Part shown: positions 42,906-51,605 of the stretch, piece after piece
How positions within the stretch are numbered: the stretch's first letter is position 1
Layout of the letters: each line of letters starts with the position of its first letter
The notes under the pieces: model-generated
What the model saw: the letters and a program-made list of their open reading frames with translations, nothing else
The model's database searches: none
What the model was told of the DNA's origin: nothing
Assembly (NCBI RefSeq): GCF_000716445.1
Contig: NZ_JNWK01000014.1
Location: forward strand, 72,430-136,429
Source of the DNA: Streptomyces wedmorensis
GTDB lineage: Bacteria > Actinomycetota > Actinomycetes > Streptomycetales > Streptomycetaceae
Length of the DNA: 64,000 nt
Direction of reading: 5' to 3'
Program-made: the position numbers and the translations under genes

Positions 42906-44093
42906 GTGAACGAGTACGCAGCACCCCGTCGCATATCCGTCTTCGACACCACGCTCCGCGATGGTGAACAGGCGCCCGGCAACGCGATGAACCCGGAGCA
43001 GAAGCTCGAACTGGCGCAGCTGATAGCGGGGTTGGGGGTGGACACCATCGAGGCGGGCTTTCCCGCCTCCTCGCCCAGTGACTTCGAGGCGACCCGCCTC
43101 ATCGCGCGGCACCTGAAGGGGACCAAGTTCGCCACGTTCTCGCGGACGACGCGCCGGGACGTCGAGATCGCCGTCGAGGCGGGCGGGGTCGACAACCATC
43201 AGGTGCAGATGGTGGCCACGGGCAGCCAGATCCACCTGTCGCACAAGCGGGGCATCACCCGGCAGGCGGCGGTCCGGGAGGTGGTGGACACGGTGAGGTT
43301 CGCCGTGTCCCTGGGCGTCACCGACATCGCCGTCGGCATCGAGGACGCCAGCCGTGGCGAGGACGACCTGCTGCGGGCGCTGACCGAGGCGGCCGTGGAC
43401 GCGGGGGCGACCTGCATCATCCTGGCCGACACGACGGGATGCCACACTCCCGAGGAGTTCGGCAGCCTCATCGGCAAGATACGCCGATGGGCGCCGCAGC
43501 CCGTCAAGGTCTCCACCCACTGCCACAACGACTTCGGTCTGGCGACCGCCAACACGCTGGCCGGTCTCGCGGCCGGCGCGGACGAGATCCAGGTGGCGCT
43601 CGGCGGCATCGGCGAGCGGGCCGGCAACACCTCGCTGGAGGAGGTCGCCGCCGTCCTCGCGTACAAGACCGAGTTGCTCGGGATGACGACCGGCGTCCGC
43701 CTGGAGGCCATGTACGCGGCGTACAACCGGCTGCGCGAGATCATCCGCCTGGAGGAGCCCCGCAACAAGCCGATCTTCGGCAAGTACGTCTTCGGTACCG
43801 CCGCCGGCATCCACCAACAGGGCATGCTCAGCGACCCGAGCACCTACGAGTACGTCGAGCCCGCGCGGTTCGGGCGGGAACGCTCCCTGCTCATCGGGCG
43901 CCACTCCGGACGGACCGTGCTGCGCCACCTCATCGAGCAGCTCGACGTGGACGTCGACGAGGCCGAGCTGGACGAGCTGTACCGCGTCCACATCGCCGAG
44001 CGGGAACAGGGCGACTGCGAGGACCTGTCGGTCGTACGCGAGCGGCTCGCCATGGAGCTCGGCACGCGCCTGGCGGTGGCAGCCGCGCGATGA
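42906..44093 (+). CDS. 2-Isopropylmalate synthase-like acyltransferase (DRE-TIM family), candidate benzylmalate synthase
   Basis: This encodes 395 aa from a GTG close behind GGGGGAGAA; a GTG at 42855 is an alternative. The DRE-TIM metallolyase barrel is complete: VFDTTLRDGEQAPGNAMN, VDTIEAGFPASSPSDFEA, VGIEDASRGEDD, STHCHNDFGLATANTLAGLAAGADEIQVALGGIGERAGNTSLEEV, and RHSGRTVLRHL near the end. It lacks the LeuA C-terminal leucine-regulatory domain (usual LeuA about 520-570 aa), so it should escape leucine control. It condenses acetyl-CoA with a 2-oxo acid. The coupled prephenate dehydratase makes phenylpyruvate, suggesting that as the acceptor. Confidence 0.88.
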   Translation: MNEYAAPRRISVFDTTLRDGEQAPGNAMNPEQKLELAQLIAGLGVDTIEAGFPASSPSDFEATRLIARHLKGTKFATFSRTTRRDVEIAVEAGGVDNHQVQMVATGSQIHLSHKRGITRQAAVREVVDTVRFAVSLGVTDIAVGIEDASRGEDDLLRALTEAAVDAGATCIILADTTGCHTPEEFGSLIGKIRRWAPQPVKVSTHCHNDFGLATANTLAGLAAGADEIQVALGGIGERAGNTSLEEVAAVLAYKTELLGMTTGVRLEAMYAAYNRLREIIRLEEPRNKPIFGKYVFGTAAGIHQQGMLSDPSTYEYVEPARFGRERSLLIGRHSGRTVLRHLIEQLDVDVDEAELDELYRVHIAEREQGDCEDLSVVRERLAMELGTRLAVAAAR

Positions 44094-44956
44094 AGTATTC
44101 GTATCTGGGCCCGGAGGGCACTTTCACGGAGTCCGCCGTCCGGCGGCTCGCGCCCTCCGCCCGGCAGACCGTTCCCTTCCCGACCGTCCCGGCGGCGGTG
44201 GAGGCCGTGCGGTCCGGCAGGTTCTCCAGGGCGGTGGTCCCCCTGGAGAACTCCGTCAGCGGCGTGGTTCCGCCGACGCTGGGGGAACTCGTCGCGCACG
44301 CCGGACAGCTCAGAATCGACGCCCAGGTGACGATCGGGGTCACCTTCGCCTTGATGGCGGGGGAGGGCACGAGGCTGTCCGAGGTACGGCGGGTGGTGAG
44401 CCATCCGCACGCGCTCGGGCAGTGCCGGCAGTGGGTGGAGCGGCACCTGCCGCACGCGGAGACGGTCGTCGCCGACTCCACCGCGGCGGCCGCCGCGGCA
44501 CTGGCGGACGGCGGCGCGGCCACCGACGCCGCGATCGCCGCCCCCGAGACCGCCGCACGCTACGGGCTGACCGTGCTGGCCCACGACATCGGCACGCGCC
44601 GCGACGCCATGACACGTTTCGTGTCGCTGCGCCGCAGCGGCGCCGACGGGCCGCCCACGGGCCAGGACCGTACCGCGCTGCTGATCACCTCCGACCGCTC
44701 GGATCCCGGCGTCCTCACCGGCGTGCTCGGCGAGCTGAGCCGGCGGCAGGTGTCCATCGCCTGGATCCAGTCCTGGCCCCGGCAGACCGCGCGGGGCCGC
44801 TACCACTTCCTGGTCGAGGTCGACCGGCACATCGCCCATCCGGGGCTGGCGGAGGCCGTCGAGGCGATGCGCAAGGGCGTCGACTCGCTGACCCTGCTGG
44901 GGAGTTATCCGTACATCGTCGACCGTGAGGTCAAGGGGGAGAAGGCAGCCGCATGA
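44090..44956 (+). CDS. pheA: Prephenate dehydratase
   Basis: This encodes 288 aa; the ATG overlaps the preceding stop (ATGA). The catalytic domain carries YLGPEGTFTE, VPLENSVSG and the DAMTRF motif (Thr-Arg-Phe). A C-terminal ACT domain follows (about residues 200-280), but its phenylalanine-binding ESRP motif reads QSWP and the GALV region reads GVLT, so feedback inhibition is probably lost. It converts prephenate to phenylpyruvate. Its position in the operon indicates dedicated precursor supply rather than protein synthesis. Confidence 0.92.
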   Translation: MKYSYLGPEGTFTESAVRRLAPSARQTVPFPTVPAAVEAVRSGRFSRAVVPLENSVSGVVPPTLGELVAHAGQLRIDAQVTIGVTFALMAGEGTRLSEVRRVVSHPHALGQCRQWVERHLPHAETVVADSTAAAAAALADGGAATDAAIAAPETAARYGLTVLAHDIGTRRDAMTRFVSLRRSGADGPPTGQDRTALLITSDRSDPGVLTGVLGELSRRQVSIAWIQSWPRQTARGRYHFLVEVDRHIAHPGLAEAVEAMRKGVDSLTLLGSYPYIVDREVKGEKAAA

Positions 44957-46905
44957 GTGCGACGCGCATTGCTGTGATCGGCAGCGGGCCCAGGGGAATG
45001 ATGGTGCTCGAGCGGCTCGCGGCCCGTCTCGGGGAACACCCGGGCCCCCTGGACGTCCGCATCTTCCTGGTCGACGCCGTGGAGCCGGGGGCCGGCCAGG
45101 TCTACCGGACCGACCAGCCCGACTGGTTCCTGATGAACACCGTGGCGGGCCAGTGCTCCGCCTACTCGGGCGAGCCGGACGGCGGCCCGGCACGGGCCGG
45201 GGCCGGCCCGTCGTTCGGCCAGTGGTGGGAGTCCGTCGGGGACTACCCCGGCCCGGACAGTTACGCGCCACGCGGCCAGTACGGCAGGTACCTGCGCTCG
45301 GTGCTCGACGCGGTGACGGAGTCCCTGCCCACCGGCGTACGGCTGCGGAGCATCAAGGAACGCGTCGAGGAGGTCGTCCGCGTCGACGGCGACCGGTACC
45401 GGATCGCCCTGTCGGGCGGCGAGCGGCTGGACGTCGACCGGGTCGTCCTGGCCACCGGGCACTCCAGGCACCGGCTCACCGGGCGGGAGGGCGACCTCGC
45501 CGACCTCGCCGCGCAGAACCCCGAACTCCGCTACATCCAGGGCGAGTCGGCGGCCGACATGCCCCTTCACGAGATCGCGCCGGGCTCCGGCGTCGGCGTG
45601 ATCGGTCTCGGGCTGTCCTTCTACGACGTGATGGCGGCCCTCACCCTCGGCCGGGGCGGTCGCTTCACCCCGGGCGACGGCGGCAGGCTCGTCTACCACC
45701 CCAGCGGCGAGGAGCCGGTGATCGTGGCCGGATCCCGCAGCGGAATGCCGCTGCCGGCCCGGGGGCGGAACCAGAAACCGCCCCAGTACTCCTACCGTCC
45801 GGTGCTGTTCACCCCGGGGCGGATCCGGTCCCACCAGCCGCGCGGCCCGCTCGACTTCACACGCCACGTCCTCCCGTGGCTGAAGGCCGAGATCGAGCTC
45901 GTCTACTACCGAACGGCCCTGCGGCGCGCCTTCGACGGAGAGGTCGCCGACCGGTTCGTCGCCCAGGTGGTGCACGACGCCGAACAGGGCGTGCCCTCCG
46001 TGGAGGCCATCGCCGCACGACTGGGACTTTCGGGCGTGCCGCCGATCGACATCGACGCGCTCGCCCGGCCGTTCGCGCACCGTGCCTTCGCGGACCCGGA
46101 GGACTTCGGGCGCGCGCTGCGCGAGGAGATCGAGCGGGATCTCGAGCATGCCACCGAGGGCAACGTCGACTCGCCGCTCAAGGCCGCGCTCGACGTCATG
46201 CGCGACACCCGCTGGGTCCTTCGCGAGCTGGTCGACTTCTCCGGGCTGACCGGGCGCTCGCAGAAGGAGGACTTCCTCGGCTGGTACGTGCCCAGGGCGT
46301 CGTTCCTCGCGGCGGGGCCGCCGATGGAGCGCCTCCAGCAGGTGCTCGCCCTGCTCGACTGCGGGCTGCTGCGCATCGTCGGCCCGCGGACGCGCTTCGA
46401 CGGCGATCCGGCCGACGGCGTGTACGTGGTGTCCTCGGCCCAGGTCCCCGGCTCCGCCGTTCCGGTGACGACGCTGGTCGACGCGCGGATCCCCAGCCCC
46501 GACCTGCACAGCGACCTCAGCCCGCTCACCGCGAGGCTGCGTGAGTCCGGCGCGTGGACGAGCTACGTCAACCACAGCGGCGGCGCCGGTTACGACACCG
46601 GCGGCGTCGCCGTGACCAAGAGTCCGTTCCATCCCGTGGCCGGTGACGGCAGCGTCGACGAGGACATGTACGTCCTCGGCATCCCCACCGAGCACACCAG
46701 GTGGTTCATGCAGGTGGGCAGCAGTCGGCCGGGCATGTGGAGCGACTTCGTCCATGACGCCGACGCCATCGCGGCGCACGCGCTGCGCCCCGTGTCCCGG
46801 GGCGACGTGTCCCGGGGCGACGTGTCCCGGGCGCAGACGCCCGAGCTGGTCGGCTCGGGCGCGGAGACGGCAGGCGAGCGATCGCCGGAGAGGAAGGCGG
46901 GATGA
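44953..46905 (+). CDS. FAD/NAD(P)-binding protein (NAD_binding_9-type oxidoreductase)
   Basis: This encodes 650 aa, starting in an ATGA overlap. The N-terminal Rossmann motif is RIAVIGSGPRGMMVLERLA, and a second dinucleotide fold appears as GSGVGVIGLGLSFYDVMAAL. It belongs to the large FAD/NAD(P)-binding proteins whose reactions are mostly unknown. The C-terminal 25 residues contain SRGDVSRGDVSR from a 15-bp repeat. It may oxidise or hydroxylate an intermediate of the cluster; nothing in the sequence fixes the reaction. Confidence 0.85.
   Translation: MSATRIAVIGSGPRGMMVLERLAARLGEHPGPLDVRIFLVDAVEPGAGQVYRTDQPDWFLMNTVAGQCSAYSGEPDGGPARAGAGPSFGQWWESVGDYPGPDSYAPRGQYGRYLRSVLDAVTESLPTGVRLRSIKERVEEVVRVDGDRYRIALSGGERLDVDRVVLATGHSRHRLTGREGDLADLAAQNPELRYIQGESAADMPLHEIAPGSGVGVIGLGLSFYDVMAALTLGRGGRFTPGDGGRLVYHPSGEEPVIVAGSRSGMPLPARGRNQKPPQYSYRPVLFTPGRIRSHQPRGPLDFTRHVLPWLKAEIELVYYRTALRRAFDGEVADRFVAQVVHDAEQGVPSVEAIAARLGLSGVPPIDIDALARPFAHRAFADPEDFGRALREEIERDLEHATEGNVDSPLKAALDVMRDTRWVLRELVDFSGLTGRSQKEDFLGWYVPRASFLAAGPPMERLQQVLALLDCGLLRIVGPRTRFDGDPADGVYVVSSAQVPGSAVPVTTLVDARIPSPDLHSDLSPLTARLRESGAWTSYVNHSGGAGYDTGGVAVTKSPFHPVAGDGSVDEDMYVLGIPTEHTRWFMQVGSSRPGMWSDFVHDADAIAAHALRPVSRGDVSRGDVSRAQTPELVGSGAETAGERSPERKAG
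46792..46830 (+). repeat. 15-bp tandem repeat in the FAD protein gene
   Basis: The unit GTGTCCCGGGGCGAC occurs at 46792-46806 and 46807-46821, with a partial third copy to about 46830. It encodes VSRGD repeats near the C-terminus and keeps frame. Confidence 0.85.
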
Positions 46906-48086
46906 GCGTGCGTGTCGCACAGCGGTTCGCGAGCGTGGAGCGGTCCGCGACGGTCGCCCTGTTGGAGACGGTCCAGCGGCTGCGCCGGAGCGGGGTCGAG
47001 GTGCTCGACCTCAGCGGCGGCGAACCGGACTTCCCCACGCCGGAGCCCGTGGTGGCGGAGGCCGTCTCGGCGCTGGAGAGCGGGGACACCCACTACACCC
47101 CGAGCCGGGGCGTTCCCGAGCTGCTGGGGGCGGTGGCGGACAAGCTGGCCGTCGAGAACGGCATCCATGTGGATCCGGCCACCGGCGTCATCGTCACCCC
47201 CTCGGCCAAGCAGGCGCTGTTCACCGCGCTGATGACCGTGCTCGACCCGGGTGACGAGGTCATCGTGCCCACGCCGGCATGGGTGAGCTATCCGGCGATG
47301 GCAGGCCTGCTCGGCGCCCGCGCGGTGTCGGCCGAACTCGGTGCGGAGGACGGTTTCAGGCTGTCGCGGCGGGTCCTGGACGGCCTGGTGACGGACCGCA
47401 CCCGGGCGCTGGTCGTCAACACGCCGGCCAACCCGACGGGCCACGTACTCGACCGCGAGGAGGCCGAGGAGATCGTCGCGTTCGCGGTCGAGCACGACCT
47501 CGTCCTGATCGTGGACGAGATCTACGAGAAGATCGTCTACGACGGCCGGGTCCACCTCAGTCCGGCGAGCCTGCCCGGCGCGGCGGAGCGGACGCTCACG
47601 GTCAACGGCTTCTCCAAGGCGTACGCGATGACGGGCTGGCGGCTCGGCTATCTGGCGGGACCCGAACCGCTGATCTCGCAGGCGCTCAAGGTCCAGGAGC
47701 ACACGGTGAGCTGCGCCGCGTCCTTCGTGCAGCGCGGCGGTGTGGCGGCGCTGACCAGGACGGCCGACGACGTGGCGGCGATGCTCAAGGAGTACGCGGT
47801 GCGCCGGGACATGACGGTCTCCGCCCTGGACGCGCTGCCCGGCGTCACCTGTGCCTCCCCCGAGGGCGCGTTCTACGCGTTCGCCGACATCCGGGGGACG
47901 GGGCTGACGTCGGCCGCCTTCGCGCAGCGGCTGCTCGACGAGGCCGCGGTCACCGTGGCCCCGGGCTCGGCCTTCGGACCGGGCGGCGAGGGGTACGTGC
48001 GGCTGTCGTTCGCGGCGTCCCGCGAGGTGCTGCAGGGTGCCGCGGAGCGGCTGTCGCGGCTGGCCGCCCAGTGGGACGGGAACTGA
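46902..48086 (+). CDS. PLP-dependent class I/II aminotransferase
   Basis: This encodes 394 aa, the fourth gene in the chain of ATGA overlaps. Fold type I motifs are clear: LDLSGGEPDFPTPEPV, VVNTPANPTGHVLDREEAEEIV, VDEIYEKIVYDG, and the PLP lysine in VNGFSKAYAMTGWRLGYLAG; the C-terminal Arg lies in GYVRLSFAAS. The closest pattern is the aspartate/aromatic aminotransferase group. It is well placed to aminate the extended 2-oxo acid or another keto intermediate. Confidence 0.92.
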   Translation: MSVRVAQRFASVERSATVALLETVQRLRRSGVEVLDLSGGEPDFPTPEPVVAEAVSALESGDTHYTPSRGVPELLGAVADKLAVENGIHVDPATGVIVTPSAKQALFTALMTVLDPGDEVIVPTPAWVSYPAMAGLLGARAVSAELGAEDGFRLSRRVLDGLVTDRTRALVVNTPANPTGHVLDREEAEEIVAFAVEHDLVLIVDEIYEKIVYDGRVHLSPASLPGAAERTLTVNGFSKAYAMTGWRLGYLAGPEPLISQALKVQEHTVSCAASFVQRGGVAALTRTADDVAAMLKEYAVRRDMTVSALDALPGVTCASPEGAFYAFADIRGTGLTSAAFAQRLLDEAAVTVAPGSAFGPGGEGYVRLSFAASREVLQGAAERLSRLAAQWDGN

Positions 48087-48104
48087 CGGGAGTCGACACG
48101 GACG

Positions 48105-48146
48105 CCGGGAGGCCGGCAGCCCCGAGTGGGGCTGCCGGCCTCCCGG
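48105..48146. terminator. Terminator after the four-gene operon
   Basis: A perfect 19-bp stem (48105-48123 / 48128-48146) with a GAGT loop begins 19 nt after the aminotransferase stop. It also faces the converging regulator gene. Confidence 0.9.
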
Positions 48147-48210
48147 CATGTCTGCGCCAGGTCCGGTCCGTGGGCGTCGTCGGCCACTTCCCCGGACGCG
48201 CGGGCGGACT

Positions 48211-48942
48211 TCAGGCCACTTCGACGGGACGGGCCGGGGCGACGGGCAGGGTTTCCCCCTCCGTCGCGTAAGACCGCTGGAACAGCAGCACGGCCTCCAG
48301 CCGGTTGCGGGCACCGAGCTTGGTCAGCGCGTGGGAGATGTGGCTCTTGACGGTGGCGGGCGAGACCCTGAGGCGGACCGCCGTCTCGGCCGTCGACATG
48401 CCTTCCGTGAGGTTGCGCAGCACTTCTTGTTCGCGGGAGGTGAGGGTGTGGAGGAGATCTTTGGAGCCGGCGGTGGAGGGGGCGGGCGCGGTGCCGGTGG
48501 GCCGGGCGTGCAGGGTGCGCAGCTCGGGGGAGAGCACCGTGTGGCCGGAAGCGACCGCACGGACGGCCGTGGCGAGCTTGGCGACGTTGATGTTCTTCAC
48601 CAGACAGCCGGTGGCGCCGGCCGCGAAGAAGGCGTCGAGGCGCCGCTGGGTCCAGCCGGTGCCGACGACCAGCACCCGTACCCGGCGCAGGTCCAGTTGG
48701 CGGATCAGACCGGTGGCGTCCTCACGGGGCGCGACCGCGAGGACGGCCACGTCGACGCGGTCGAGCGGCCACTGCCGCAGCGGCTGCTGGTTGTTCACGC
48801 TGCCCACCACGTCGAGGTGGGGCGAGGCGCCGAGGACGCGGGTCAGGACGTGACGGGAGATCGGGTCGTGATCCGCGACCAGCACGCGAGCTGTGTCGTC
48901 TTCGGCGTGCTCCGCGCCGAAGAGATCACGTTCCAAAGTCAT
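48211..48942 (-). CDS. LuxR/NarL-type atypical response regulator
   Basis: This encodes 243 aa with a receiver-like N-terminus and a GerE helix-turn-helix C-terminus (LTSREQEVLRNLTEGMSTAETAVRLRVSPATVKSHISHALTKLGARNR). The acidic pocket is kept (VLVADHDP), but the strand that normally carries the phosphorylated Asp reads VDVAVLAVAP, with Ala in its place. There is no histidine kinase nearby. It is therefore probably a phosphorylation-independent cluster regulator. An inverted repeat lies 52-80 nt upstream. Confidence 0.88.
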   Translation of the reverse strand: MTLERDLFGAEHAEDDTARVLVADHDPISRHVLTRVLGASPHLDVVGSVNNQQPLRQWPLDRVDVAVLAVAPREDATGLIRQLDLRRVRVLVVGTGWTQRRLDAFFAAGATGCLVKNINVAKLATAVRAVASGHTVLSPELRTLHARPTGTAPAPSTAGSKDLLHTLTSREQEVLRNLTEGMSTAETAVRLRVSPATVKSHISHALTKLGARNRLEAVLLFQRSYATEGETLPVAPARPVEVA

Positions 48943-48993
48943 GAGGTATGCCCTTCGTCAAACTGTTCGATGCCTGTCGAGCCTAAATTCGAG

Positions 48994-49022
48994 AACGCTG
49001 TTCAGCAATGATGAACAGCGTT
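48994..49022. promoter_or_regulatory. Perfect inverted repeat between regulator and DhaL genes
   Basis: Arms AACGCTGTTCA (48994-49004) and TGAACAGCGTT (49012-49022) with a 7-nt spacer lie in the 285-nt divergent gap. The half GAACGCTGTTC differs by one base from GAACGCCGTTC at 56155-56165 before the IclR gene. The rest of the gap (49023-49227) contains no gene. Confidence 0.65.
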
Positions 49023-49227
49023 ATGGCTAATTTTGAGCGCTCGACCAGAGAGCTCCGGGCGCTGATGTGTGAAGACCCCTCATTTCTAAGGTGATCGCTT
49101 GATCGTTCCTTGGTCTGTCGTTTGTTGACGCCCGACAGAGTCCACACCTACGGTCGGGCATCGGGGGCCGCCCGCCACCGCCGTCGGGTGTAGGGCTTCC
49201 GTGTGCCGCTGCAGCGGAGGGGGAAGC

Positions 49228-49908
49228 ATGCAGGACGATGCGCTGGCCAGGGCGTGGCTCCGAGGGTTCGCACGGGCCGTCGAGGAGGACGAGGAGAAGC
49301 TCACCGCTCTCGATTCCGCGATCGGGGACGGAGACCACGGCATCAACATGCGCCGGGGCACGGCCCAGGTCCGCCGCATGCTGCTGCGGGACCGGGCGGC
49401 GACCGAATCATCGGGCGAACTGCTTGGCGAGGCAGGGCTGTTGCTCCGGGACCACGTAGGAGGAGCCGCAGGCGTGTTGTACGGCAGCGCGTTCCAGGCG
49501 ATCGGCGCCGCGCTGGGCGACCGGACCGGGGTGGCCCAGCTCGGCGACGCGCTCCAGGCGGGACTCGACGCCGTCGTCCGACTGGGAGCGGCGGCCGCGG
49601 GCGACAAGACCATGGTCGACGCCTACGGGCCCGCCGTGACCTCGTTCCGAGCGGTCTGCTCCCAGGGCGGCAACCTGGGCGAGGCCACGACGGCAGCCGC
49701 CGCGGCCGCCGAGGCGGGCGCCCGGACCACCATCCCGATGCAGGCGCGCAAGGGCCGTGCCTCGTACCTCGGCTATCGCAGCATCGGCCACCTGGACCCC
49801 GGCGCCGCCTCCACGGCGATGCTGTTCAGAACACTCGCCGAGGAGGTCACGGCCGGCCCGGAACGGGACCTGTCCTTCGTGCGGATCGCGTGCATGCCCG
49901 GGGTGTGA
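49228..49908 (+). CDS. dhaL: DhaL-type dihydroxyacetone kinase subunit (lone)
   Basis: This encodes 226 aa from an ATG after GGGGGAAG. The nucleotide/Mg site is intact: LTALDSAIGDGDHGINMRRG near residue 35, GDKTMVDAYGPA near 130 and KGRASYLGYRSIGHLDPGAAS near 180. DhaL supplies the ADP or ATP site and normally works with DhaK, which binds dihydroxyacetone covalently. No DhaK or PTS-type DhaM gene lies in the window. Inside this cluster it may phosphorylate an unusual substrate or be a neutral passenger. Confidence 0.88.
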   Translation: MQDDALARAWLRGFARAVEEDEEKLTALDSAIGDGDHGINMRRGTAQVRRMLLRDRAATESSGELLGEAGLLLRDHVGGAAGVLYGSAFQAIGAALGDRTGVAQLGDALQAGLDAVVRLGAAAAGDKTMVDAYGPAVTSFRAVCSQGGNLGEATTAAAAAAEAGARTTIPMQARKGRASYLGYRSIGHLDPGAASTAMLFRTLAEEVTAGPERDLSFVRIACMPGV

Positions 49909-49965
49909 ACGAAAGCCGGCCTTCCGGACGGTGACTGCGCCCGGACGTGGACGCGGCCTCCTCGG

Positions 49966-50931
49966 TCACACGCCGACGTCGAGCCGGGGAGGCCCCCACG
50001 CGCCCACCACCGTGAAGGCCTGCTGGGCATTGAGCCGCGGATCGCCGGGTGAGGCCGATCGCCCGGCCACCCGGTCCACGTCGGCGAACCCCCAGGCGCA
50101 CTCCGTCACCGAGTCCGGGGTGGTCAGCAGACGCAGCCCCGCGGCCACTCCGCCCGCCTCGACGACGGCCCGCTGGAAGGCCACGACCTCCTCGATCACC
50201 ATCGACACCAACGAGGACCGGTGGCCCGAGCGGGCGGTGAACGTGTTCCCGCCCATCGGGTCGCACAGCCACGCCGACGGATGCCCGGCCCGCCGCACCG
50301 CGGTCACGAGACGGGGCAGCTCCGACGCCACGTGGGAGACGCCCATGCGCGAGACGAGCGTGAGGCGCCCGGGCGTCCGATCGGGATCCAGCAGGCGGCA
50401 CAGGCGTACCAGCTCGTCGGGGGCGGTGTCGGGGCCGACCTCGCAGGCGAGCGGGTTCGCGACGCGGGCCAGCATCCGGGCGTGCGGCCCGTCCGGCCGG
50501 AGGGCGCGTTCGCCGAGCCACGGCAGATGCGTGGACGCCAGCAGGATCCGGCCCGTCGGTGTGCCCCGCAGGAAGGGCAAGTCGTCGTCGGGCGCCAGGA
50601 CGTGACGACTCGTCCACACAGGCTCCCCGGCCGGCCGAGGGCCGTCGTCCGCCCGCTCCCGGCCGATCCGCACCACCGGTCTGCCGCTGTTCACCCTCAT
50701 GATCCCGGCCAACGCGTCGAGGAGACCCGTCTCGCGGGCGACCGCGGGGTCACCCGCGCGCCGCGGCTCCTCGACTCGGTCCCCCGCCTGGAGCACCTGG
50801 TACTCGCCGGCGGCGGCCCGGGCCAGCAACAGCCGGAGGACCTCGGTCTCCTCGCGGGTGACCGGACCTGGCAACCCGACCGGTTCGGCCCGTGCCGTCG
50901 CGTCGTCCACGGGGGAATCGGGCGAGGACAC
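49966..50931 (-). CDS. Divergent class II DAHP-synthase-like protein without metal ligands
   Basis: This encodes 321 aa from a GTG just after the chorismate mutase stop. Class II DAHP synthase landmarks remain: [34 protein letters not shown] and GDPRLN. Compared with canonical enzymes, the Cys of GGDCAE is Arg (AGDRVE), the His of DPMHGNT is Gly, the Glu before the VTEC segment is Leu, and the GQYxKPRS phosphate-binding segment is gone. Usual length is 390-460 aa. It is unlikely to make DAHP. It may have a new role in the cluster or act as a binding protein. Confidence 0.8.
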   Translation of the reverse strand: MSSPDSPVDDATARAEPVGLPGPVTREETEVLRLLLARAAAGEYQVLQAGDRVEEPRRAGDPAVARETGLLDALAGIMRVNSGRPVVRIGRERADDGPRPAGEPVWTSRHVLAPDDDLPFLRGTPTGRILLASTHLPWLGERALRPDGPHARMLARVANPLACEVGPDTAPDELVRLCRLLDPDRTPGRLTLVSRMGVSHVASELPRLVTAVRRAGHPSAWLCDPMGGNTFTARSGHRSSLVSMVIEEVVAFQRAVVEAGGVAAGLRLLTTPDSVTECAWGFADVDRVAGRSASPGDPRLNAQQAFTVVGAWGPPRLDVGV

Positions 50932-50933
50932 CG

Positions 50934-51395
50934 TCAGGCCTCCACCGACCCGGCGGGCGCACCCGTGACCAGGTCCGGGCGCAGCGAGGCCGCGCCGTGC
51001 AGGTAGACGTGCGCGGCCTCGGCCCGCGGCCGGGCGGAATGGGTGTGGATCAGCACGCGCACCGCGCGCGGACTGCCGCCCGGTACGTCGATCTCGCTCG
51101 CACACATCAGCGGCACGTCCACGAACCCCATCTCCCGGGCGGCGCGCGCCGGGTACGCGGCGGTGAGGTCCGGGCTCGCGGTGAACCAGATGCTGATCAG
51201 GTCGGCCGGGTCGAGCGCGTTGCGGGTGACCAGCTCCCGGAGCAGCTCGGTGGTGGCCCGCACGATCTCGTGCGGATCGTTCGACGCCACCTGGGTGGCA
51301 CCGCGCAGCGCCAGCACCCGGGAGGCGGGTGGTGCCGCCGTCGGGCCCGTGGGCTCGACGGCGGGGTGTCCGTTCACTTCACTTGTCCCGTTCAC
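50934..51395 (-). CDS. aroH: Monofunctional chorismate mutase, AroH class
   Basis: This encodes 153 aa from a GTG 5 nt after GGAG; upstream ATGs lack ribosome sites. The trimeric AroH pattern is clear: [31 protein letters not shown], then [41 protein letters not shown], and [31 protein letters not shown]. It converts chorismate to prephenate, the substrate of the prephenate dehydratase in the facing operon. The stop is 2 nt before the DAHP-synthase-like start, so the two are coupled. Confidence 0.9.
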   Translation of the reverse strand: MNGTSEVNGHPAVEPTGPTAAPPASRVLALRGATQVASNDPHEIVRATTELLRELVTRNALDPADLISIWFTASPDLTAAYPARAAREMGFVDVPLMCASEIDVPGGSPRAVRVLIHTHSARPRAEAAHVYLHGAASLRPDLVTGAPAGSVEA

Positions 51396-51605
51396 TTCTT
51401 CTCCGGAGATGCCGACGGCGGACCGAACAGGCGCGAAACCCGGTGTCATCCTGCTCGGCTCCATGCGCCACGTCATCCACCGACGGAGGACCCGTCCGGC
51501 CGCCGCGGCGCGGGTGCGCGGAAGGAGGAGTGCCGTGCACCGTCGAAGGAGGCCTCCACCATCGGCCGATGCCCGGGCACGGCACGTGCCAGGAGCATGG
51601 CGGTC

